A stretch of 64,000 bases of DNA from Thysanoteuthis rhombus (lineage: Eukaryota > Mollusca > Cephalopoda > Oegopsida > Thysanoteuthidae), in NCBI GenBank assembly GCA_963457665.1, contig OY735219.1:37155977-37219976 (forward strand), in the 5' to 3' direction. The translations under genes were made by a program, and so were the position numbers. The notes under the pieces are model-generated. The model did not search any database. It saw only the letters and a list, made by a program, of their open reading frames with translations, and had not been told where the DNA came from. Of this stretch, positions 38,591 through 51,689 are shown piece by piece. Numbering within the stretch: the stretch's first letter is position 1; every line of letters begins with the position of its first letter.

Positions 38591-40139
38591 TTATGTTGTG
38601 TGTTTTATTATTGGTGAGTTGATACAATTGGACAAACGGACATTTGGTGAATCATTAAATAATAGATACTTGGTTTTAATGTTTGATCATTTGCAATCAA
38701 CCCTGTGCTCATTTGTGTACCTATATTTGAAGATCATGTACACACCTAATGAAATAATGCCTGTTTTAGCAAATGATATTTTTTGACAATTTAGGTGAGT
38801 GTTTCATATTGGTTTTTGGGGGGTGGGATGAGAGTCAGATAAAGTGCTCCCCAATATCTGAATTTTAACCATTGCCTTTCTTGTATATCGCAAATTGTTC
38901 AGCTGATGATGGCTTATCCAAAGAGAAACTTGTCAGTTTCCTGTATTTGTACTGTGAAGGTTGGAAGAAATTGTTTCAAGTTTTAATTCCAAACAAATAT
39001 GATTGATATCAAGTTTTGTTTGGATGATTTAAACTATTCTTCTGGTCTTCGATGTAGTCCCAACATTTCAGGCAATTCATTCTGTGTCATAGTTATGAAG
39101 TTTGGTAGAATATTGAGTTTGGGGTATGAGCAGGTCATTCACTACCTCATGAAACACAATACTCCTGGCTTCAATATACTTGGCAAGGCAGTTGTATCAA
39201 ATGCTCCAGAGGGAGTATTTGTCAGAAAATATTTCAACTAGCTGAGCGACACTTGTTCTTGGATATTTCCTGATCATCTTTGGTAACTAAAGTAGACCAC
39301 TTTAAAAGGTGAGGTTGACCTAGCAGTTCATGTGAACTGAGCAATTGACCCTGACAGTGTTACCTGAAGAAGATCGGATAACATGTCTCTAATGTAGAAA
39401 CAAAGCATATTATTCTCTCCATTTTAGAGTATGTTTTTAATGATAATTTGTTAACTGGGAAAAATGAGGTGGGGGTATTTCCTACCATATCACCTAACAG
39501 AATTTTTGGTAGTGACTAGTGAACGGAATTGGGTTTTTTTTTCCTTTTGGTAAGGATTGTAAATTCTGTGGATGAAGGATTTGGGATAAAAATCAATATT
39601 TGCTTTTGGTTATTGCACAATTTGATTTTGAGGAAAGCAAGCTAGGTATGAAGATAGGATGGCAGTTACAGAGCTTCTACTCAGCACATTTAGATTTTTT
39701 TAACATTGGTTGATGCCATGTAGCGAAATTATGATGAATACAGTTGAGTTTTAAGATTCACCAGCAGCATTTTTCAGATGTAAGAATGACTATTATCTTA
39801 ATTTCTGGTGATGTACATAGTTCACTTAATAGGTATCCAATATGGACAATACTGCCCACTAGTTAGCAATTAGCAATTATTAGTGAGCGGTAGTTTTTTT
39901 GTTTTTTGTTTTTGTTTTTTGGGGTTTATCTTTTAAGAAAACTGATTTTTGCTGGGTGGGTGGTTGCATGATTTTATTTCTTTAAGATGTGTCAAAGTGA
40001 GCAGTAACCAAGAAAAGACTGAATGCCCCTCGTTTACACAGTGCAGAAGACTTTTTCGATTTCTTGTCTGCTTTTGAAATTTAAAATCATTTTAATGATC
40101 TACCCTTAAGATTTTATTCCAAGGAAATAGGTTTTTTGT

Positions 40140-40375
40140 TTTGTTTTTTTTTTTATGGGGGGTACGATATAAGCTTATTCTAAATTAGTCCCTTAGTTTG
40201 TACCCAGCAACACTTTTTCTTTCTTTTTTTTTTTATTCAAACCTTTTTAATGATCACCACCCAACAAGAGGTGAGAAGTAATTCATTTATCGATCACCAC
40301 CTCAACATGGCATACTTCCAGTAGACATTTATCATGTGACAGTTTCTATTGAGTGACTAAGCAGACTATTGTTTG
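40140..40375 (+). repeat. Dispersed repeat family B, copy 3
   Basis: A GGGGGGTACGATATAAGCTT segment is followed by GTCCCTTAGTTTGT. Next come TTTTAATGATCACCACCCAAC and GAGGTGAGAAGTAATTCATT, and finally GTTTCTATTGAGTGACTAA, which matches GATTTCTATTGAGTAATTAA at 51.02 kb. Confidence 0.65.
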
Positions 40376-42190
40376 TTTGTGTGTGGGGGGGGGGTTAGTC
40401 AATTGGAAGCAAATAGTTTCATTACTGAAACAAATGATGCCAAATGCTACCAAAAATTGTGTAAACAACATTGTCCATTTTGAAAAGTCTTTTCTTTTTT
40501 TTTTCTTTTTTTCTTTTTTCTTGATTCACTCTAAGATAGGAAAATGGCAATTTTATAGAAAATTGCAAAAAAATGTATCTATTTGATTTTTCTTCTTGAC
40601 AACAGTTCCCAGATTAACTTACTGTGTTACTTTATTTTTACTCTTATTACAACAATTTTGTTATGCATTCTTAACCTTTTCCTCTAAGACAGGAGGTGTG
40701 GGGTGGCTAATAGCACGGAGAATGAACTCTGTGAGCCAAGTACATACCCAGAAATGGTTTGTGTTCACTTTGCACTCATGCCCTGAGGACAGGCATGAAT
40801 CCATCTCCCCCTAGCTATGGGTAAAATAGCAGAGGGTGAAGTGAGTGACATCACTTCGAGTGCTTGTTGCCTCCAAGTATTTCACGTATCAAACAGGCCA
40901 AGTAGTAATGTGATATGTGGAGCCCTAGCAGGGACAGATGAAGCTGTAGCCAGCATAAGGGCTCTACTTACTTAGCTGATGCATTAGAGGTATCTCATTT
41001 TATAAATTACTGCTAATAGTGTTAAGATTTTTTTTTTTTTTTTTTTGAGGGGACTCATTTATAAAAACCTTTTTTCTTCATTACAAGATATAGCAAGGAA
41101 GGGGGTGCATTTTATATACTGTGTGAATGCATTTCTTGTTCAGCCTGTTTCGTGATGTCTGTGTGTCTGTAGTGTTATTGATAGAAGGAAGGCAACAATG
41201 TCAGATTCTGCTTCACCCAGAATCACAATAGCCTACCATTACTTACCAATGACAATGACGATTGCTTTTTTTGTGTACTGAAAATAGGGAGTCAACTCGA
41301 CTGTCACATTTTAATGGGTATATTGTACAAGTCTGTGCTACTAACCAATGTTGTGAATAAAAGCGACAAGTAATCACAATAACTCATCATCACAGTCAAT
41401 AACTGCACAACTGTAGTGGCAAATTTGAAATCATGTAGGAGGAAAAAAAAAAAAATAGATGAATAAATTCTTAAATTCAATGAATGATTATGGTCAGAAT
41501 GAATTCTATTTATGACCTCTCTGGTGTTTTCCACTGGAAAATATCTGAAATACAGTTTTTTAAAAAAACAAAACAAAAAAAAAACTCTTAGATTCTGGAG
41601 AATCTGGATGTTATTCATGAACTTGTTCTAAAAGACTCAAAAGCTTCTTTTTTTTTTTTTTTTTTTTTTTTTTCAAAATAAAAAAACCTGTTTATTAGAA
41701 GGAGTCTTGTGGATCACTGATGCCATTTTTAAGACTGCTGACAAAACAGTATGGCTAGGACCACACAAATGCACACAACATATAAAAAGGGATTGTGGTG
41801 GCTATGCATTGTTCAGCTATTATGCTCTTGAGTAAATTACATTATCTTTCACTAATCTTTTTTTCTTTATTTCATTTTTTGAGAGTTGGGTTACTTTCTG
41901 ATATTTATCACAGGATGCCTTGGTGAATGTCCCATGTCTAATCCACCAGCAATAAAACTACTTGTATTTTCTTCAAAATCAATTTTGCTCGACCTGATAA
42001 TATTAATATTTTGTTCTATGAAGGGTTTGTAAATCAGAAATTTACTTTCTGCTTTCGCACTTACGTTTACTGTAGTTATTGCATACCAAATAGTAATAAA
42101 CTCAATGAAAAAACAAACTAAAACTCAGAAATGATAGCTCATGGTAAATTAAAATGTATAACTCTTCATGATTAATTTGTATCAGGGTTA

Positions 42191-42315
42191 CAGGCATTGG
42201 AATAGCATAAATTTTCTAGAAATGGAGCCAGTCTGGGGACAGAATTTCAAAACTAGCCTCGAGAGGCTGTTATTGACTTGCCCCATTTCTAAAATCTACG
42301 CTATTCCAGTGCCTG
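42191..42315. repeat. Long imperfect palindrome (fold-back element)
   Basis: The left arm (42191-42224) begins CAGGCATTGGAATAGCATAA. The right arm (42283-42314) ends TACGCTATTCCAGTGCCTG. The 32-34 bp arms match except for about four positions and one or two small indels, and the central spacer is about 58 bp. A smaller near-palindrome, AGCCTCGAGAGGCT, sits near the middle (42255-42268). It could be a fold-back MITE or a hairpin-forming transcript. The open frame spanning it is incidental. Confidence 0.75.
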
Positions 42316-43715
42316 TTTTGGATAAATCTGAGATAAAGGTTGGATTATCTCCTATTCTAGCCAAATCTGGTGACCCAGTTTTGAATCCTACCAAATGTAT
42401 TATTACAAAATGTCTCCTTCAACTTAATTTAATGTAGATGTCTGTGGGTATTGTCAGACCAGCAACTACTAGTTTATATTAACAGGTGTCAATGACTTGG
42501 CACTTGGGAGGGAATGAGAAATGTCTTGTTGTTTTAAGCTTTACTCCAAAACAAAGAAATCTGATCAAGTTACAATGACCTTTTTCTTTTGAAACAAGCT
42601 TTTAAAAAGGCCATTTGACACAAATATGCTATCATCATATATTTCTTTCCTCTTTATAATTGATGGAAACCATTGGTTATAGCCTGTCTAAGACATCAAA
42701 GGTCTGAATGACTTTGATTTTTCAATGTGGATAAAGGTTTGGATCTATTGATGTAAAAGTTTATTTTGAATAACAATTTCTGTTTTCAGTCTCTGATAGA
42801 ATCTGTGTGAGATTTTAGCAGTAGAGAAAAACTGGTTTGATTCATTTAACAATTTAATTCTATTAAAAAACATTTTCCAGAAATTTGGCATTCAGAACCA
42901 CAAAAACTGCCTAAATGCATACCCTGTTGTGGTGATTGCAATAAAACTTGGTTCTTTTTGCTTTCAGTTCTACCTCGTAACTTTCAAAATCAAGTCATAC
43001 AATCCAAGTCCTCATTCATTCAAATACTTGAAAGCTGTACTTATATATATATATATATATATATATATGATATCAACGTTTGTATTCAGCTGATTATTAG
43101 AAGTCAACTTCCTACACTTTTTCTTCTTTTACTTATAAGCATTAGAACACTGAGGTTAAACTGTACTCAATGTAATGAATTAAAAGCAATCCTTGATCAT
43201 ATGGATGTAAGATATGGTGGTTAAACACAGCATACAAAGGCTCCAGAAAGTGTAACTTTACAACATATTTCTTCATCAGACACCCAGACTGTCAAAAATC
43301 TCTGAATGCGCCACAAAAAGAAATTGACATTTTGGCATATTGGATACACTATTTCTGTCATACCTGAATTCATGGTGCTCAATATTAAGATAAAGAACAA
43401 ATTAATGGCTTTCAACTTCATTATTGCATTAATATCTGATCAATGTTGAATAGTCATACATTTTAAAGCCTTTACATGCTGTGTTCAACTACCATATTTT
43501 TCATCCGTAAGCCAAGGATTACCATTACGTCCAATTTACGATGCTTTAAGTAACATGAACCCAATTTAAAATACTAAGTAGCAAAAAAAAAAAGGTGAAG
43601 GTAACAGTTGAGTGGGGGTTTCCCCAAGTTAGCTTAAATATAGAACAGACAGTCGCTTGATTTCTTCTATCAATTTCACACCCTCCCTCGACATTCTTTG
43701 CAATAACGCACTAGG

Positions 43716-44023
43716 AGTACGGCCATTTTTGAATGGCTAAAAGTAGCTAGATTTTGAGAGAAAATGGATAAAATTGGGTAGATTCTATCTTCAGGTGACT
43801 GTATAGACTCCAAAAAATATTTTATTTATCAGAAAGCGTTCTAATAACGTTATTCTAGATTTTTAAAGATGAATGTTTTTCTTGATCTCAAGGTACCGTT
43901 CGTGTAGAAATTTCTACTTTGTTTATATTTCGACTTTTTGGAATCTTTGTTTTGGGGGTGTAGTTACCCGGATATTAAATCTAGCAACTTTAAACTATTG
44001 AAAATGTCCATTCCCGTAGTTCA
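43716..44023. mobile_element. MITE with TACGG..CATTTT..GCTAGATTT ends
   Basis: The left arm contains GTACGGCCATTTTTGAATGG and AAGTAGCTAGATTTTG. The right arm reads TTAAATCTAGCAACTTTAAA, then GAAAATGTCCATTCCCGTAG, which is its complement with mismatches. The ~300 bp interior is non-coding. This is the best-preserved member of the group that includes 16975-17325 and 18425-18535. Confidence 0.65.
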
Positions 44024-44737
44024 TTATTGCAAAGATTGTCCCCTCCCTCTTTAAACTATTTATGTCTTTGTTTACTCTTTTCTCATCTCTACTTTTTTTT
44101 TATATAGGCGACTACCATAATTTATATTAATTCATTTTACTCTTAATACCAGGAAGTTGACACAATTCTCGAAGTTACGTGTTTTATTTTTGTTCGCTAA
44201 AATTTTAGTGGGAAATGGAACAGACGAACTATTCATTCTAATCGCTTGTTCGTTTTGTTTTTGTTGTTTTCTCAGGCGGCTTGGAGTTGAGTTAGCAGGA
44301 TTTATAAAATAGTCATGTCGCGATTGTGAATGAAATATTTCCCATTTTCTTAGTATTGTCAAGAACTAAAAGCGATAGTTAGATGAGGAATCGTAAAAAG
44401 ATCTTTTTTTTTTTTTTTTTTTCTTTGGTCTATGTCTTCTCTCCCCGGACATTATTGTCCTTGTCTTTAGACAGTACTTGAGTCGGTTGTAATGTACATC
44501 TTATCTTTTAAATCTTGTAGTTATTCCTTCTTTCTCTATTCAGAAATACGTACATACCACCAGAAATGATTCAGCAGGTGTGGTTATGTGAAAAAGAAAA
44601 AAACAAGTGGTATTTGTCTACTCCATTAGAAGTAGATTCATTTTACGATAGAGTCCGACCAATACCTTCAGTGCGGGGTTTGATGTAGTACACTAAGCTG
44701 TTGCTGTTCTATGTAACAAAGCGTGAAGCTGACAAGG

Positions 44738-44912
44738 GCATAGTTACAGATTTGAGGACCCGGAGGCTTGGCTCCTTGAAAACTTCCTTCCAACACTTAG
44801 TGGGAAATGTTTTATTGTCTGAAATGCAGTCAGCTACTGTTCATAAAGATTTGGGGGTCTGGGGGCGTTTTCAAATCGACCCTCCCATCTTCCTTCTTGT
44901 ACACCTCTATTA
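44738..44912 (+). repeat. MITE-like repeat related to 47.40 kb
   Basis: GGGCATAGTTACAGATTTGAG, then CTGTTCATAAAGATTTGGGG and a TTTTCAAATCGACCCTCCC tail, aligns with GGCGGTGACGTAGCTAGAG..TTTGAG, CTATTCATAAAGCTTTTTGG and GATTTGAAATCGCCCCGCTCC at 47398-47582. The small open frame here is a by-product. Confidence 0.65.
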
Positions 44913-45305
44913 GCTGGATAAAAAAAAGGCATTGAATTGAGACTTTGAATAATGCAGTTTTAAACAGTACGGAAAATTTCAGGACAAATTTAACCACACT
45001 AGGTATACTTGTATTATAAACACTAATGAACTGACGATTGCTGTCCATTGTAAGAAAGTAATCCTAATCCAGGTGTCCACTTCATGGGAAACGTAAAAAA
45101 AAAATTTAATGCTTTTTAATAAACTCCACCCACCTTCCCATAACATTAATTTGTTTTGTTTGTTTTTTGTTTTTCCTCACAGTCACATCCAAATAATTAG
45201 TTAACGATTAGCGCTGTCGTACTTACTTGTGTAGGTTGGTTGTCAAGTCTCTACACTGGAAAGATGGAGAGAGTCCTACCACCATTAACTAGAAAGCGCT
45301 CACCG

Positions 45306-45625
45306 AGCGCATACTTCTGTCAATACCATTATCAGGGGAAGTAATTGTGCATGGATCCGCTCAAATATTCAATCACTCCTTTTGCTGCCCATTCTTGCCT
45401 ACCCGTCCACAAAATTTGACTCTATGGCGATATTGTGTAGTTCTCCATACAATGTTTGGAAAAGAAAACGAGAAAATATCTCTGTCAAAAAATATTCGTG
45501 GGTCCGCCTTATAATTTGAACAAAATTGTCACCCTCATTTCATTGGAGATATCATGTAGTCTGACAAACGGAAAGACGCAACCTTATACATATCTGTCCC
45601 TATCCGATTCCGTTGGCAGAGGTCA
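45306..45625 (+). repeat. TIR repeat family A, copy 4
   Basis: Begins GAGCGCATACTTCTGTCAAT and ends CCGTTGGCAGAGGTC, giving decayed but recognisable inverted ends about 315 bp apart. Internal phrases CCACAAAATTT and GGAGATATCATGTAGTCTGA are shared with the other copies; parts of the interior appear duplicated. Confidence 0.65.
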
Positions 45626-46039
45626 AAAAAATAAGAATTGCATTTCATTTTTAGACAAGCAAGCATTTGTCGAGACAGACTGCTCTTACTTTCTGCTCTC
45701 ATAATTGATAAATTCATAGTTGAATGTTCTTGATCAACTTCAAAGAAAAATATCTGTAAAAATACTCCTGTCCTAAATCAAGCCTAAACGTGTAATGTAA
45801 GTCTGTGGAGAATTAAACCTGCTACAGTTTTGTGCCTAAGTTGAGAGGAGCGCCGAACGCGTATTCGCGCTGCTTGTCCGCCTCTGGGTGCGTGAATCAA
45901 TCAGTCTGTGATACGCTTCGGGGGCACAACGTTTAGGTACGCACCTATGTCTGTTCGTGTGTGCGTGCGTGTGAGAGAACGGAACGTTGATCTGTTTTTA
46001 ACGCAGTCCTATATTTACGCATGTATCTGCCTTAAAAGT

Positions 46040-46297
46040 AGGGTGGCCAAATTAGCCATTTTTCGGCTGGACCTGGCTGATTTTATTTCCAATTTTAGCT
46101 CATAAAACTATACGATAGCCGATTAAATCTGGTAAAAGTAAATATTTTCATTAGTGACGCGTTTTTGAATCTATAGATGACTTGAGTTGGCCTTGAATTA
46201 GTAAACGTTCAAAACATATCAAATTTAGTTGGTTGTAGCCATTTTTAAAGACGGATTTAGCTATGAGTAATGAACCATACCTGGCAACGCTGGTTTT
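46040..46297. mobile_element. hAT-like MITE, GGGTGGCCAAATTAGCC end
   Basis: The left end is TAGGGTGGCCAAATTAGCC (46038-46056). The right end, CCTGGCAACGCTGG (46280-46293), is complementary to CCAGCGTTGCCAGG. The interior has further short inverted blocks around TAGCCATTTTT. Its ends resemble those of the element at 46811. Confidence 0.55.
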
Positions 46298-46810
46298 TAT
46301 TTTAACACATTCCTTTGTACGCATCCATCTGCTTTCAAAAGTGCGCCTTCTGTCTGTTTTGAACTGTTTTATATTACTGATTTTTTGTTTGTTTATTTGG
46401 GCGGGGGGTTGTATGTGTGTGTGTGCATCGGTCGTTTTTCATCGGTGATCTTAATCTTAATTTCTTGCGAATCGTTAAATTGTACGTAAAAATGTTTTAC
46501 AGCCTATAATTTACTTCTAGGTACCCGCTCATAGGTTCGGAATCGAAATCGCTGAAGAAAAAAAAGTAGTTAGCTATAGAATATTAGTTACAACACTGCA
46601 CTTATTCCTTTATATACGCGTGCGTATTCGAATATCTACTTTATTTTGGTTCTCTTCTTGAAATGGTCTTTCTACGATAATCTTTCTTCCCACTCGACTC
46701 ATTTGTCGGTTTAATGCTTCTCTTGCTTCATTCAACTGTACAGAACAATAAGGGAAAGCGATTGCTTTCAGATTTTTGCTGTTGGTTGGAATGGAAATAT
46801 TTTATTCTAC

Positions 46811-47061
46811 AGTGTTGCCAAGAAAGGTTTGTTATTTATAGCTAAAACAGGCTAAATCTTTCCATTTCCAGCAAACTTTATTGCTAAAATCATGCGTGTG
46901 TGTCATTTAGAGCTCACCGTCCAATAAGTCAACTATACAGTAAGACTCGCGAACAAATTATTAATAAAAAAAATTGTACGTATACTCTTACCAAACATTC
47001 AGCTATCGTGGGTTTTCAACAGCTAGATTTAGCCGGAAATATCTAATTTGGCAACCCTGCT
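46811..47061. mobile_element. hAT-like MITE, CAGTGTTGCCAA / TTGGCAACCCTG ends
   Basis: CAGTGTTGCCAA (46810-46821) is matched by TTGGCAACCCTG (47048-47059), 11 of 12 complementary. Subterminal GCTAAAACAGGCTAAATC and CAGCTAGATTTAGCCGG are also inverted with respect to each other. CAG-type ends suit hAT-derived MITEs. Two such elements lie within 800 bp here. Confidence 0.65.
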
Positions 47062-47397
47062 TCACTCGTGTGTCTCCTCCCCCCTCGCGTGTGTCTCTCA
47101 TAGGTGGTGTCAACGAACTTGTGGTTTGGAATGGAGATGAGGAATGAGCAATGTTGAGTGATGAAACCAGGTCTAAACGAATAAAAAGTTGGCAAATCAA
47201 ATTACGTACATATTTTAAACAGTCACACTTCTTTTAAACCATTTATCAGTGCAAACTACCACAAAATGTAAGGAAGATGATCCCGAAGTCCTCCACTCTT
47301 TCCCTACATTCGGTGCATTGGTTCCCAACCTGTGGGTCCACCTAAGATATTACTTGGGTTCTGTGTTCTTGTACCGGATATAAAATGAAAATTATTA

Positions 47398-47582
47398 AAG
47401 GCGGTGACGTAGCTAGAGATTTGAGTCTGGGCGGTGGAGGGATCTTAGCTTCTTGAGGCGGACCACTTCGACAGTTAGATTTGTTGATGGTGAAATGCAG
47501 TAGGTGAACTACTATTCATAAAGCTTTTTGGGGCCTGAGGGTGATTTGAAATCGCCCCGCTCCTCAGCTACGCCCCGTGCTC
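47398..47582. mobile_element. MITE with GACGTAGCT / AGCTACG ends
   Basis: The left end GGCGGTGACGTAGCTAGAG and the right end CTCCTCAGCTACGCCCCGTG are partly complementary (TGACGTAGCT against AGCTACGCC). Ends of the type GGGGCGTAGC..G recur in non-autonomous elements of many aquatic animals; that family match is from general knowledge and is not verified. A relative lies at 44738-44912. Confidence 0.6.
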
Positions 47583-50064
47583 CTATTCTGATGCTTTTAT
47601 TTCCTTACTGACGAGTTTTTCCCAAGTGAATGTTAATTTCTCTATTCTTAACCTTGAATGAATTATTATGGCACAGTTGACCTTGTGATTTAAAATTCTG
47701 TCGCGTTTTTGTTTTTTGTTTTGTTTTTTTACCTGTGAACTTTTATTATAAAATCCTAATTATGTTTTATGAAGTAATTTTAAAAGGCCATCGTCTCTGT
47801 TTACCCAGCTGTGGACCAAATAGATAAAACTTATAATTCTCGCGTCGTTATCATACATTGACTATTACGAAAATGAATTTGAAAACTTCAGAGTTTTTAG
47901 TATTTGTTGCTGAAGTACAAAAAGTGATTTCCACCCTTCGTAATTTTAGTTCTACTCCTAGAGGAGACTTGTCAAGATTTTTCAAGTGAGGAAAGCTTCT
48001 GTAGGTATTATCAACAGGTATCCATTTTGTTTGTTACATCGAAACATTTATTTCAGTGTGAAAGAAAAGTATAAAAACACATCAAATAATCATATTTACA
48101 GTATCTGAGTCATTAAACAGTGGCGTTAGCGGTGTGGTTATTGACAAATCACACCTCTCTTTAAATTCGAATATTTGGATCCAGGTCAAGAGGCATCAAT
48201 CATGAAGACTGGTATAGGACGGACTACTGCAATGTACGATCGCATTCGGTCAAAAGACATCAGTCATAAGGACAACACTGTTCTAGGAATGTTTTAACTA
48301 ATTTGTACTAATCAAATTCTATTTGATTTTTTTTTTCTTTGTAAATTTACGAGTAAACTGTGATTTTTATCCCGTTCCTTGTCACAGGAAGAATAGAATT
48401 GAATTTTTTTTTTTCTTCTCCTCAATGCATATAGAATGAAATAAGACAATTTTTCATCTACCTACATAATCTTGGCTTTAAAGTCACCCCATTCATACAT
48501 AGTCTGTGAAAAGTATTCTTTTTCATTCAAAAGGTATAATTATCCAACACTGTGCTCCAAAATTGAGTAGAATGAAATTTAAACATTCTTCACATCAACC
48601 CAGTAATACGCTGTTTCATTAAGTCTGACCATATTTTTTTAAAATTTGAATAAAAGGTTTTAATTTCATTTTTGCATTAATATCTTAAGAATGTTGTTTG
48701 AATATACCTTTTAGTTGAAAATTATACTTTTTTGGAGCCTAAATGACTCAATAAATTAGTTTAATGTTATGATCAACTTTTTAAGAAGAAAGAATCCACT
48801 TCTTAAATGTTTAAAATTTGTTTCTTTTTTTAAATAGTTAATCGTAAAACTAAACACATTTATTTTATTCCGTTATACATAGACTCTTAAAAGGTACAAT
48901 TTTTAGTTGAAAGGTATAATCAAGCAACATATTATTCAGATATTAATGCTAAAATGAAATTAAAACCTTTTTATTAATTTGAATTTACAAAATAAATTCT
49001 ATGATTTAATGGCAGCAAAACCTGATAAAAACCTAATTATACCTTCTGATTAAAAATGATACTTTGAGCGACTTTGTACGACTTCTGGAGCCACTTCAAA
49101 GCAAAGATCAACAGATTACCTTTTTTTAGTTTTAAATGTTATCTAAATTTTTTGAAGATAATCAATTCTTCCTATGATATATGGTACAAAATAATAAAAT
49201 TATAAAACATTTATCCATTTGAATGTACAAAAAAAATTACTAAATTGAATAGCTTTATTTGTACAAACTCGATGAAAATATTCTTACTACCACGTTGAAA
49301 TCTTTGTCTGATGCCTTTTGACCAAACGCTATCATAACTTGCAGTTGTCAATATTACAATGTTGTCATTTTGACCAATGCCTTTTGACCAGGCAGCGAAT
49401 ATTTGCTTCAACTACCTTTCATTTAAAACGGAAAAAAAAAAAAAAATTATGTAATTATGTCTAGTTTAATTGTTTTGTTTAGTTTTTTTTTTTTTTTTTT
49501 CAGTTTTTCATTATACCTATATTAGTCTGATTCTGTTTTCCTGTGTACTTACTGATAGATCTAATTTTGTTTTGATTATCATTAAAGATTTATCTATGAT
49601 CTCTATCTCTCTTTCTCTCCCTCTATCTAACTACCCACCAAGACCTAGATTCTTCATTAGCCTTGCAGTATTTTAAATCTTTATTTTCTCTTCCCATTTA
49701 TATCTCTTCAATTCTATATTTTCATTAGAATTTTTAAAAAAAGCAGTTAATATCCCAGTGTTCTTTTTATTCTTATTCGTTTGTTGTCAGAGAGAAAAAA
49801 ATCCTGCATAAATGTGAAAGACTTTGTCATATGACCCGTTTAGCTATTACCCAATTCAGCATAGTGTTTCAAAGGACCACAATCACTTGGAGCTCGCTAC
49901 ACTTGCAAATGGTCCACAAAACTAATTAGCTAACCATCATTCCTTGATGGCAGTCACCTACTTCATGAGCCATAATTGAAGACAAGTAGCAAAATCAAGC
50001 ATGCCAAGAAATCCACTTATATGATGCATGTATATCTGTATTTTTTCTGTAACATTTGTCCAGG

Positions 50065-50105
50065 GAGATAACTATTACAATGCTAATTATAGAGTAGCCT
50101 CCTAT
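50065..50105 (+). repeat. Dispersed repeat fragment shared with 18.65 kb
   Basis: GGGAGATAACTATTACAAT, then GCTAATTATAGAGTAG; see the partner at 18650. Confidence 0.55.
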
Positions 50106-50629
50106 TGATTCATTTGCAAACGCGTAAAAATCCCAGTTCATTCTGGTTTTACATCAAGAAAATGCAAAGCAACAAGATATGTTGATATTTTTTCAAATAC
50201 AGTAAAATAACAGAATTATTTAAATACTGCCGTCATTCTTTTGACAGCATGGGTGAACTAGTTCAATTCAAAACCTCAGCGAAATAGCTTCAAGTCAGGC
50301 TGTGAACCAGTGCCAGCAGCGTGTTATTGTTGAGTGGGATCACAAGTCTGGATTGGTAATGATTTATAAGTCGCAGCAGCTACTTAATCGACATTTGTTT
50401 ACATTTCTGTTAGTGCAGTATTATTGTGCCTAGAATCTACTCGCCACTATATCTATAAGGTTAGTATTGGTATGTTCACATTTTATCATTATCACTTCTA
50501 TCAATAAGATACTTGCCTCATATTTTACCTTGGATTAACATTAGGTTCATCAAAGATCATCATCTATCCTTGTTTTGAAGAAACCCTGAAGAAAGGATTG
50601 TAATGAGTCGCAGTTACTATTTCTGCCCA

Positions 50630-51040
50630 TTAGAAACCGTCAACCAAAACTATCAACATAGGTTTCTTCAGTTTTCAGGTTGGTCAGGCTAGCTATGTAT
50701 CATGAGTACAGCCTGCACCAATAAAATTAAAAGGTTGATAACTTACTTTGTGGAGAGAATTTTTTTTTTTTTTCACCCCCCCCCAGGTTTTTAGTGGTGG
50801 GTTCAATTTGCTATGTAAGTTTAAGCTAAATTTCTAAACACAAACTAAGAGATCAATATTCATGCTTGTTTTCTTGCTTAAATTCAGACTTTTTTGTGCT
50901 TATTCCCTAATGAAAGGCGAGATAAGTAACTTATTCACTGATCAGCCCTTTCCTAACTTTTTAAATGATCACTTCCAATACAGCATGCTGCCAAATGATG
51001 TTGGTTACGGGATGATTTCTATTGAGTAATTAATCTGACT
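50630..51040 (+). repeat. Dispersed repeat family B, fullest copy
   Basis: Runs from GAAACCGTCAACCAAAACTA through AGGTTTCTTCAGTTTTCAGG, a C homopolymer, GGGTTCAATTTGCTATGTAA, TCACTGATCAGCCC and ATACAGCATGCTGCCAAATG to GATTTCTATTGAGTAATTAA. Other copies at 26.3, 37.5, 40.1 and 58.7 kb cover parts of this. It has no recognisable coding sequence and no clear inverted ends, so its class (SINE, LTR fragment or other) is open. Confidence 0.65.
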
Positions 51041-51689
51041 TATTATTTATCAACTTTATTTATGATAAGCAGCGCCCCCAGAAAAGGGATTTATTTTAAA
51101 AAAAAAAAAAGCCAAATGGAATGAACTGGTATTGGGCAGGGAGATGACTCCTCTTGAGAAAAACAATAACTAAATCAAAATGTAAATGAAGTATTATGAC
51201 AGAATATTTATCATTATAATCTTCATCCCATCTCATGAATACTTATATTTGTTGGAATTCATATCAGTATGTCTCAATTATTGATTATAGTATTTAAAAC
51301 AAGGAAAAGAACACACTGTTCAAAACCTGCAACATTGTTTAAACAATTTTTGACTGTATTTGTCAACAATCAATTTTTTTTTTTTCTCCTCAAGAATAAT
51401 TTGAAAAGAAGGTTCTGTGAGTGATCAAATGTGTCAAAAGTAGTTTGCTGAGTTTCATGCTCGAGATTTCTCACTGAATGATGCTCTATGGTCAGGTAGA
51501 CTAGTTGAGGTTGAGAATAATCATTATATATGACACAAGTGATAGCCAACATACTCAGAATATCCAAATTGAGCATTTAAAATCATTTGTACCAGTTCTG
51601 TTATAATAGTTGCTTTGATGTGTGGCTTCCACTTGAGAGAAAAAACCCTTCTGAACCCTGTTTCTGTGGGCAATTCATTTTTTCATTGT

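Noticed and set aside
38999-39241. 80-codon open frame ending in GVFVRKYFN
   Set aside because: Composition is somewhat protein-like, but I could match no family, and no splice partners or relatives are visible.
42168-42437. 89-codon open frame
   Set aside because: Reads through both arms of a DNA palindrome; the coding appearance is incidental.
44701-44913. 70-codon open frame
   Set aside because: Lies in a MITE-like repeat whose relative at 47.4 kb does not keep the frame.
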